64,000 nt of DNA from the NCBI GenBank assembly GCA_021234155.1, contig JAJEKV010000073.1, forward strand, positions 3,320,001 through 3,384,000. Reading direction: 5' to 3'. This document shows positions 55,842 through 64,000 of this stretch, one piece after another. Under the pieces are notes generated by a model. That model had not been told where the DNA came from, made no database searches, and saw only the letters and a list, made by a program, of their open reading frames with translations. The stretch comes from Isoetes taiwanensis (taxonomy: Eukaryota; Streptophyta; Lycopodiopsida; Isoetales; Isoetaceae). Made by a program: the position numbers and the translations under genes. Within the stretch, counting starts at the first letter, position 1; every line of letters starts with the position of its first letter.

Positions 55842-56444
55842 TTTTCTATTTCTCACAAGAAAGTGCAAGAATGCGTGGGATCTCAAACCACCACCTAGGA
55901 ATATAGCTTGTCGCATCTCAACTTTTGATATGTAAACCTATCCAAATCTGAATTCAACGGAAAGATATAGCAGGACCTATTACCCCAAAAATCGTAGCAA
56001 TAGTTCAAGAGAAATATATCAGCATTTATTAACTTCAGCATACATGAACATCGAATTATTTGGACAATGAACTGAACTTCACAAGCTTCACAAACTCCAA
56101 GAAAGGTTCGAAAGGTGAGATCTGCATATTACCAATTTGCACATCAACAAAAGCAAAACAAAGGTAAGAGAGTTATATCAACAAAAATATTGATCATTGT
56201 AGCCTATGCAGAGAGACAATCAGCTAATGACACTCAAAAGATACACAACGAGCTAAACACGTTTCTGCTGTTGCCATGCATGCAAAGGATCAATCCACAT
56301 AAGTGGGAAGAAAAGCAATTAGTAACCACTAATCTGATGAAAATTACAATATTGATCTTCTAGATTAAGGAAGGTGCTTGTTCTGTTTGCATAAATACAA
56401 TTGGACGAGGTGCAAAGTACAATAGAGCATAGTGTGATGCTTAC

Positions 56445-57570
56445 CATCTGATGGGGATCATTTGGCTCAGTTTGCGCTTGCTTCATCATAAAATCCTCAA
56501 ACCTGCTGGTATCGTCACTTGAAACACCATACCAGATTCTTGTTGTAACCCAAATGCAAATAATTTAAAAAATATAAGAGATTTTCTTCAATCTTCTGTA
56601 CATCGGGTAGATTAGAAAGTGGGAGAAGGGAAACCACAAATATGAACTTATTCTAAGTATCACCAAACAACTGTATAATTAAATGCACCACAGACCAATT
56701 AAATGCCCCACAGACCAAAATGACAGCCAGCCAGCTACTAAAACTCTTTCTTATAAATTTGCATTCTGATTCACGAAAGTCGAATTATCTTCTCATGTTT
56801 GTAATTTGTGCATTAGAATCAAATATACATGATTCTCCATGTTTGTTCAATGAATCATTGGAGTAAGAACAGATTTTCAAACACAAGTCATGAGCAGAAG
56901 ATGGCAGCATTGACTTTGTTGTAAATCCCCTAATGCTATGTAATTATTCTCCACAGGTGAAACCAGGAGTTGAAACCATAACTGAAGATTAACAAGAGAA
57001 AGGGGTTCAAGGAAACATACCCAAGGTGAAAAGGAAAAGCACATGCCAATATGTAGACGAGGTATTGACAATTCAGTGCTCCCAAAAGCACCAGGTAGAT
57101 GTGCTATATTGTTTAGATTCCATCCTGATATATCATAGGAACCAACACTGGCTTTTCCATTTCCAGAAAGAGATGTAGAGAAACCACTGCCCTCAATAAC
57201 TTCTACTGATGGATCATTAGAATGTGTTGTTTTCAAATCTGAACTAAAATAATGCATTTTAAACTTGCTATCAGATGCCTTGAAGTTCTGCAACGTAAAG
57301 TCAGGGCCTGGCTCGCAATAATATGAAGGATCGCATTTGCAAATTTCTGAATCCCAGTATGCTGACGTATCCATTGAACTTTAGTTCAAAATACTTTCTT
57401 TTTTATTTCCAAGCATTGCTTAAATGCACATGGAGGACGCCATGTACGTGGAGGCACAGAAGTACCTCTTCATCCGGATAAAAGCTGTCCCCATCATCAA
57501 GCACGGGAGCACAAGAAGCATCTGGATCCCATTTTCCTGCCACCTAAATCTTTTTGCTATTCACGCTATT
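56445..57570 (-). pseudogene. KDM5/JMJ14-type histone H3K4 demethylase pseudogene
   Basis: Minus strand, from right to left. A JmjN-like piece (about 57570-57427) has 'KWDPDASCAPVLDD' and, after a frame change, 'SFYPDEEV'. 57374-57010 has 'PGPDFTLQNFKASDSKFK', 'PSVEVIEG' and 'SGWNLNNIAHLPGAF', ending 'LHIGMCFSF'. 56539-56445 has 'IWYGVSSDDTSRFEDFM' and a GTAAGC donor. In the JMJ14/KDM5 family a 'EYWRIVE...VYYGADLETG' stretch should follow VIEG, and an exon with the iron-binding HxE ('CWHVEDHHLYSLNY') should follow 'GMCFS'. Both are missing, so the enzyme cannot be active. A decayed copy with internal deletions. Confidence 0.75.
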
Positions 57571-57639
57571 GTAGATATCATCGGAACCGGATCTTTTGCA
57601 CGCACAGAAGAACAGAAAACAGAGGGCAATACCTAGCTA

Positions 57640-58316
57640 TTGAATGCCTGAACGATTCGGCCTCTAACCTACAAAAATAAAGCACACATTTAGCCGAGAT
57701 GCTCAAGAACAAGAATCCGGTTAGCCGGTTTCGGAATGGATGCCCAAGAACAACCACGACCGCCAGTTTACACCCTATAGCAAGTTTTTAGCAGTCATTG
57801 GCATATTCGTGGCATATACTAGCATGTACTTAGAATATGCCATAAACCCACAAAACAAGGGCTTGCCCCCCTAGGGGCAACCCAATAAGGAAAGAAAAAT
57901 TCTTACCGTTCTATTGTTTTTTCGCATTTACTTGCCTTGTGAATTAGCCAATTATAATAAATGCATTTGTTGAGGAGGAAATTATTAAAAAGTTTGAATA
58001 TCAGACTTTGTTTGTTTTGGTCAAGAATAATAACAAATAAAACTGTAAAGTATAAACAGAAAAGTATATAATGCAAGCAATAATTTTGTCTTTTTCATAG
58101 TCATGGCCATTCTATTGAAGGGCAACTTTTTCCTAAGCTTTTCTATTGAATGGTAAAAATTTTCCCTTGCCGTTCTTAAGAATGTCTAAAAAAATTTAGC
58201 CGTTGTTCTCTGCATGGCTAGGACCCCCAAGAATGGTACCGAACATTTCAAATTTAAGGCGAGCATGTAGGTAGAAGCGACCTGGAATATTGGGTTGGGC
58301 TAACGTACTAGAAAAA
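57640..58316. other. Intergenic, no gene seen
   Basis: AT-rich; it contains the short inverted motif CCCCCCTAGGGG near 57870. It ends at the left LTR of a copia element. Confidence 0.45.
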
Positions 58317-61300
58317 TGTTGGATTTTTCGAAGGTAGATCAGAATTTACGTCATCACAATGCCATCACAACACGATCTGTTGTAACAGTTTGTCTATTCC
58401 TAGAAGCAGTAACAGTTTGTCTATTCCTAGAAGTAGCCGTTCAAAGGACTAGTATAAAGGGAACAACCAAGCATGCCACGATCACTCTGAAGCGAGCTCC
58501 GTCCTGATTTCTTCTCTCTGTTATCTTTCAATTCCGACTCTCTATTTTCTGTTATTCTCAGCTTGATTCAAGCTGACCTCATTGTACTGTTTCTCAGATA
58601 TAAACATAGTTTTCTTCTACTCTTATCTACTTTGGTGAACTCTATGGTTGGGGTGATAACAGGTTTCGTTATCACTGAGAGGTTCTAAGAAAAGCGAAAC
58701 ACGCATGGACTGCGCGCGGCATTTTGACTATGGAGCAGCAATCAAGCTTCAATCCTAACACGACGGCGTCTTGGCTTGGAGCTCAAACTTTTATCTAGGT
58801 ACCTATTAAATTTTCAGTTAGTACCTGTAATCTTCTTATATGCTCGAAATCCAAATTTGAGTTGGATGTCCCCTATCACACATGCAGTATGATATATAAG
58901 GGAAATTCATATAAGCTCAGCATGCCCTTGCAGATCTAAGGCAGTTACTTTAGAGACAGAGGAAATGAATATTCTGTTCCCACCATGGAATTCATCATGA
59001 GTTCTCTTCTCCACAATGCCCTGAACAAAATGGTCGAGTGGAGAGAGCCAACAGAACTCTTCTTGAAATGGCTAGAACTTTGCTTTTATCCATGAATGTA
59101 CCCCACAGATTCTGGGGTGAAGCGATTGCCACTGCCACTTATCTCATAAATCTGCTTCCTCACAGTGCCATAAACCAAGCAATCCCTGAAGAAATTTGGA
59201 GCCATCGTCCAGCATCTCATAAACATCTACGAGTATTTGGGTGTAAAGCCTTTGTTCATTCAATGTCCACCACCAAAATGGCACCCAAAGGTACACCATG
59301 CATGTTCTTAGGCTACAGTTCTGTCCACAAGGCCTACCGATTCTATGATTTGGATGCCCAAAAGCTTATAGTCAGTCCCAATGCTGCCTTTAACGAGCAT
59401 GAACCGTGCCATATTTCCCCCATTCCACCTAACATGAATCTGATTGAGATCCTTCCAGAGAATTCTAACCTTGACTCCTCAGTTGATCCTCCACCTGATT
59501 TTTCTGGTGCACCTGCCCATTCTCTTGACAATTCCCCATGTCCACCACTTCACGCTCCTCCTTCCTGCACCGAACCTGTTCCATCATCCAGCCGACCTGT
59601 TAGAGAGAGGCGACCTCCAGCATGGACCTCTGATTATGTCATGATCTCTAATGATCTTGTTCCTGAACCCAAGACTTTTCGGGATGCCATGAATTGTTAT
59701 CATCGTGCAGATTGGCAGCAAGCCATGGATGCTGAATTGGCCTCAATCAATGCTAATGGTACATGGTCAGTTGTTCCCAGGCCTCCTAATCGCCCCATCG
59801 TTGGCAGTCGATGGGTGTACAAGGTTAAGTATTTTAGTGATGGACAGATCGAGCGTTTCAAAGCTCGGTTTGTGGCAAAAGGGTTCAGCCAAATCGAAGG
59901 AATCGACTTTGATGAGACATATGCACCTGTTGTTGCCCGTTTGACATCTATCAGAACTCTCTTGGCATATGCAGCAGTACAGGGCTTTCACATTCATCAG
60001 ATGGATGTACAAAATGCTTTTCTCCACGGCAATCTTGATGAAGAAGTATATATTGATGTTCCGGAAGGATTCTCATTTCCACCCAACTCGGTGTGCAGAC
60101 TCCACAAAGCGCTTTACGGACTTCGACAAGCTTCGCGATCTTGGTATCACACTCTCCGTTCTGTTCTCCATAATCTTGGATTCAGTGTTTGTCCAGCAGA
60201 TGCAAGCCTTTATTTCCAACTTCATCCATTTCCCATATTTCTTGCCGTCTACGTGGATGACTTGCTCATACTAGGCCCATCCACAAGCTGACCTCCCAAA
60301 TCTGAAACAACAGCTCTCCTCTCATTTTTCTATGAAGGACTTAGGACCTGCTCACTACTTTCTTGGCATCCAGCTTAAATATGATCAAGCTACTGGCACC
60401 CTCTTCATTCACCAACAGAAATACCTGCAAAACATCCTTTCATCTCACAACTTGCTCCAATGCAATCCTACCTTGACTCCTTTGGATCCCAATTGCCAAC
60501 TCCTTCCCTCTGATCCGACCTGTTCACCAGATTTTACGTACTTTGCTGACCATTACAGATCTATTATTGGTTCTCTCAATTTTTTCTTTGCTCAAGCTAC
60601 TAGACCTGATCTTGCTTTTCCCATATGCAAACCGAGCCAATATCTTAATGCTCCCAAGCACTCTCAGCGTGTTGCACTCAAAGCGTACTCTCGCTATCTT
60701 CTTTGGTACTCTCCATCATGGTCTCCTCTATAAAGCTAGTGGGGGTTCGATCTTATTGGTTATCGCGATCTTTGATTGGGCTGCCGACTCTCATGATCGC
60801 AAATCTGTGTCTGGTTATGTTTTCACACTTGCCCACACTGCCATCTGCTGGAGCAGCTCCAAACAACAATGCACTGCTCTCTCTACAACCGAGGCTGAAT
60901 ACATCAGCCTATCTCATGTCACCAGAGAAGCCCTTTGGCTTCGACAACTTGTTCATAGCTTGCATCTCCATATCCCTCTTCAAATTCCTCTGCACAACGA
61001 CAATCAAGGGGCCATATAGCGTGCCGCTCACAATCCGTCAGCCAACCACGTAGTCTCAAACACATTGACCTCCGCTATCACTTTCTCCGAGATCATGTCA
61101 CCAATTCTGATATCTCCATCCTATTTTGCCCCTCTGATTCCATGCCAGCTGATATGTTCACTAAACCTCTTGCATCACCAAAACTGTCAACTTTTTCTAC
61201 CAAGATTGGGCTCCTTTCACCAGCTTGTCTCTGAGTGGGGGCTTCTACATGGTGATTCATTCAGAGCCATGCTGATCTACCGGTGGGGGTGTTGGATTTT

Positions 61301-61637
61301 TCAAGGTAGATCAGAATTTCCCGTCATCACAATGCCATCACAACACGAACTCTTACATTTGTAGCGGTTTGTCTATTCCTAGAAGCAAGCAGGTTTGTCT
61401 ATTCCTAGAAGTAGCCGTTCAAAGGACTAGTATAAAGGGAACAACCAAGCATGCCCACGATCACTGAAGCGAGCTCGTCCCGATTTCTTCTCTCTGTTAT
61501 CTTTCAATTCCGACTCTCTATTTTCTGTTATTCTCAGCTTGATTCAAGCTGACCTCATTGTACTGTTTCTCAGATATAAACATAGTTTTCTTCTACTCTT
61601 ATCTACTTTGGTGAACTCTATGGTTGGGGTGATAACA
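58317..61637 (+). mobile_element. Ty1/copia LTR retrotransposon with large internal deletion
   Basis: Left LTR 58317-58661 (345 bp) and right LTR 61290-61637 (348 bp) begin TGTTGGATTTTTC and end GATAACA. A TATAAAGG box lies at 58452. The internal region starts with a gag-like ATG (58731, MEQQSSFNPNTTASWLG) and soon stops. Around 58973 it jumps directly into integrase, so most of gag, protease and the integrase N-terminus are gone. GGTGGGGG before the right LTR is the polypurine tract. After the right LTR the same internal start sequence appears again up to about 62005, so a second partial element is fused in tandem. No target duplication could be identified. Confidence 0.88.
58975..61250 (+). 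pseudogene. Copia pol: integrase C-terminal part, reverse transcriptase, RNase H
   Basis: 'HGIHHEFSSPQCPEQNGRVE' gives the last integrase core motif with its Glu. 'LRVFGCKAF' and 'KCMFLGY'-type segments follow (about 59230-59330). RT starts 'WQQAMDAELASI' and 'WVYKVKYFSDGQIERFKAR', with 'HQMDVQNAFLHGNLDEEVYI' and the YVDD catalytic box 'FLAVYVDDLLI' (about 60235-60265). A stop occurs at 60291, and the frame resumes at 60332 'MKDLGPAHYFLGIQL'. RNase H 'DRKSVSGYVFTL' and 'STTEAEYISLS' follows at 60780-60920, also after a frame change. Inactive. Confidence 0.9.
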
Positions 61638-62005
61638 GGTTTCGTTATCACTGAGAGGTTCTAAGAAAAGTTTAAACACGCATGGATTTGCGGCATTTTG
61701 ACTATGGAGCAGCAATCAAGCTTCAATCCTAACACGACGGCGTCTTGGCTTGGAGCTCAAACTTTTATCTAGGTACCTATTAAATTTTCAGTTAGTACCT
61801 GTAATTGCGTAGGGTTTTGGATTGAAGGATCGCATCGAAGTCCAAACAGAAAACGAAACAAAATCTTCTTATATGCTCGAAATCCAAATTTGAGTTGGAT
61901 GTCCCCTATCACACATGCAGTATGATATATAAGGGAAATTCATATAAGCTCAGCATGCCCTTGCAGATCTAAGGCAGTTACTTTAGAGACAGAGGAAATG
62001 AATAT
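61638..62005 (+). repeat. Second copy of the copia internal 5' region
   Basis: From GGTTTCGTTATCACTGAG on, 61638-62005 repeats 58662-58972, including the gag-like ATG. It has an extra 48-58 bases at about 61806-61863 (TGCGTAGGGTTTTGGATTG) that the left copy lacks. It ends at GAATATT, the same point where the left copy jumps into integrase. Confidence 0.85.
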
Positions 62006-62110
62006 TGCAAGGTGACAGAGTGTAGTTGGTTGTAGCCCATGTGCCATTTCGTGCCCAACGAGATGAACTCAGGAAAAAGACCACAAGCTTATGCTTTGCC
62101 CAATACAGGC

Positions 62111-63767
62111 ATGGAAGATTGTATAGAACAACTAAGGCGTATGTTGCCTCCAGGTGTTCCATTGCCTGAAAATTTAGACTTCTCAATTGCACCCGAATAC
62201 GATGGACCAACAATAGAACACCCATTGCCAATAGCAGAATTTGTGCCTCATTTTCCCCGTCGGCCTCCCTCTTCTTCTTCCCCTTTTGTGAGTGAGGATC
62301 TAGGGCAGTCAAGTGGTCAACAACATGATTCGTCTTGTTCCTCTCCAGAGTGTGACTCTAGGAATTTGCGAACATCTTCAGAATATCCAACAACATCGGG
62401 GAACATGGTCCAAAGATCTCGGGCAAGCAAAGAGAAAAAGGGCAAGTCTTTGCAGATGCTTGAAAGGCATCCGGATGAAAGAGAAAGAGACTTGTTTGGT
62501 TTGTTATGCAAAATACTTGCAGCAATTGTGTTACGCAAGTTATGGGTTCAATGCGGAAGGTCGTAAGTGTGAGACTTGTATAGGACAACCAATACATGAG
62601 TCGCGAAGAACTTGCTTGGGAAAGCCCTCTCGGTTATTAAAGAGACTTCTCAGTCCTTTAGAGGTTCAACAAATTATGAAGTCTCGAGAAAGAATGTCCA
62701 ACAAATCAACTACACCTCGAAAGCAAGATCTATGTTAATGGTGAAAAGCTTACATCTCATGAGTCGGTTGAACTACTTGGATGTCCCAATCCTCCTCGAA
62801 AAGTGAAACCACGGGAAATATTGGTATGACAAGGTTTCAGGGCTTTGGGGTAAGGTGAGCGATGTGTATATCTTAGTATTGACCATCATAATTCGAAACT
62901 AATATGCCAAGGGTACATTTATTCAGGAAGGGAAGAAGCCATCAGAAATTATTGCTTGCCGCTTAAGGGTTGGTGGACAGTTAAAATCAAATGCAAGTAA
63001 AGGTGCTACTGAAGTTTACATTAATAACCGTGAGATCGCAAAGGCGTAATCAGTATGTGCTAAAGGTATTCAAATATTTTATGATACTTTTATTTGTGTG
63101 AACCAAATTATCATACATATCATTCAGAAAGCCAAGTAGAACCGAATGTATGTAAAGCTAGAGAAGATAATGTTTTTCTGTTTGCTCATTGTTATCATAT
63201 TCTTCTTATGCTTGCAGTTATTTGACAGACATAGATAAGTTTCTACTAGGTTGTCTGGCATAAATATATCCGTCAATTGCTGCTACTATGCATGATCTGA
63301 GTAATTATGATAACGTAAATTACTGCTCTCAAAGACACCAAACGTATTATTTTCCTTTTGTGCATAATATAGATTAGATAAATTTAGATATATGATTAAA
63401 ATAGTCTTCCTAGAATATCTGTTGTAGCCAAGCAATTACCTCCCCTTAGGCTCTTAAGTGTCTTTCTCTTAATTGCCATGACAAGGAAGAGATAAATCTT
63501 GCTCCTGAACATGCACTCTCCCAGTACTTCCAAGTTGTAGTACCTTTTAAGCAATGCGTGTTGACATGTGTGTTAATAAGAACATTCGGAGGCTGAAGTA
63601 GTTCCAAAAAGGTAGACCATGTTTGGCTTTACTATCTCACACCAGGAAGTTCCATGTAGTATTCAGGTGCGCAATGCCCTCCAAAGACATACCTTACTTT
63701 GTATTCAGACGGGCGATATGAAGAGGAAGGATTTGATAACAGTAATAAGAAAGGGAACCTTTGGAAA
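62111..63767 (+). CDS. XLG: Extra-large G protein (XLG) alpha-like subunit, 5' part, frame-broken
   Basis: Plant-specific Galpha-like protein; N-terminal half plus (outside the window) a GTPase domain. 62111 ATG gives 'MEDCIEQLRRMLPPGVPLPE' and 'FSIAPEYDGP', the conserved XLG start; in-frame ATGs also exist at 62039 and 62063. The Cys-rich region follows in another frame at about 62440-62640: 'CRCLKGIRMKEKETCLVC', 'GRKCETCIGQPIHESRR', 'LLKRLLSPLEVQQIMKS'. Then 'VNGEKL..HESVELLGCPNP' and 'YWYDKVSGLWGK' at a GTGAGC donor (62855). Exon 2, 62927-63045: 'EGKKPSEIIACRLRVGGQLK', 'VYINNREIAKA'. A third exon near 63660-63767: 'LYSDGRYEEEGFD'. At least four single-base frame shifts, so a pseudogene or poorly assembled copy. 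The tandem copia remnant ends about 100 bases upstream and may have cut off the promoter. XLGs act in immunity and development; here function is doubtful. Confidence 0.8.
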
Positions 63768-64000
63768 ATGGTAAGTTACATCTAAAGCAAGAGCATTCCG
63801 TCTATGAATGTTATATGGGCCCACCCTTATGTTACATTTTGATGCAGACCTCGGTAAAATTTTTATCCACATTACTATCACTTCCAGTTCCACACGGAGG
63901 CAATGGACATTTTAAGTGAGACATGAATGCTGCTTCAAAGTTGCCTGAATATTTTGAACAGAGAAACACACACAAGATACTTTTGCTTGGAAATGAGGGC
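63046..64000. other. XLG intronic DNA to the window end
   Basis: Apart from the exon near 63660-63767, this is AT-rich intron. The gene continues beyond the right edge. No separate gene is supported. Confidence 0.5.

Overview
This window is nuclear DNA from a land plant with a large, repeat-rich genome. Genes have many short GT-AG introns, the transposons are of plant type, and the gene set includes an extra-large G protein, a family known only from plants. The sequence does not settle which plant it is. A fern or another lineage with a big genome would fit, but that is a guess.

Two genes can be read through completely on the minus strand. One is a vacuolar-type CLC anion channel/exchanger at 10593-15181, with 7 coding exons and 762 residues. 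The other is ALG1, the GT33 beta-1,4-mannosyltransferase that adds the first mannose to the dolichol-linked N-glycan precursor, at 44309-47114, with 15 coding exons and 484 residues. In both, every exon joins in phase with consensus splice sites. At the right edge is the 5' part of an extra-large G protein (XLG) at 62111-63767 (plus strand), which runs out of the window and carries several frame breaks. Decayed host gene pieces are a receptor-like kinase split into three parts with the middle inverted (17.1-20.2 kb), a cytochrome P450 (21.3-21.8 kb), a glucose-6-phosphate 1-epimerase-like gene (54.7-55.8 kb) and a KDM5/JMJ14-type histone demethylase (56.4-57.6 kb).

Most of the rest is mobile DNA. 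1-3.1 kb holds satellite-like repeats, a tRNA-derived SINE head and a 713-bp hAT-type MITE with an 8-bp target duplication. 4.8-9.2 kb holds scattered CACTA (En/Spm) protein remnants. 17.3-17.75 kb is a foldback element. 23.0-30.1 kb is a nested stack of LINEs joined through GA/TC microsatellites, including one nearly complete two-ORF copy, with a poly(A) retroposon inserted in an older LINE. 30.56-34.56 kb is a gag-only LTR retrotransposon with a tRNA-Gly-like primer site. It is joined to a Ty3/gypsy chromovirus remnant with a chromodomain (34.56-38.1 kb). 38.1-43.9 kb is an unassigned repeat unit, present twice and rich in stem-loops. 49.86-51.5 kb holds a SINE and LINE fragments. 52.3-52.76 kb is an array of palindromes. 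58.3-62.0 kb is a Ty1/copia element with LTRs and a large internal deletion.

The host genes do not form a pathway together. The observations most worth following are the palindrome array at 52.3 kb, the stem-loop repeat unit at 38-43.9 kb, the LINE/microsatellite chain at 23-30 kb, and the stop-free CLC intron created by a 38-bp duplication.
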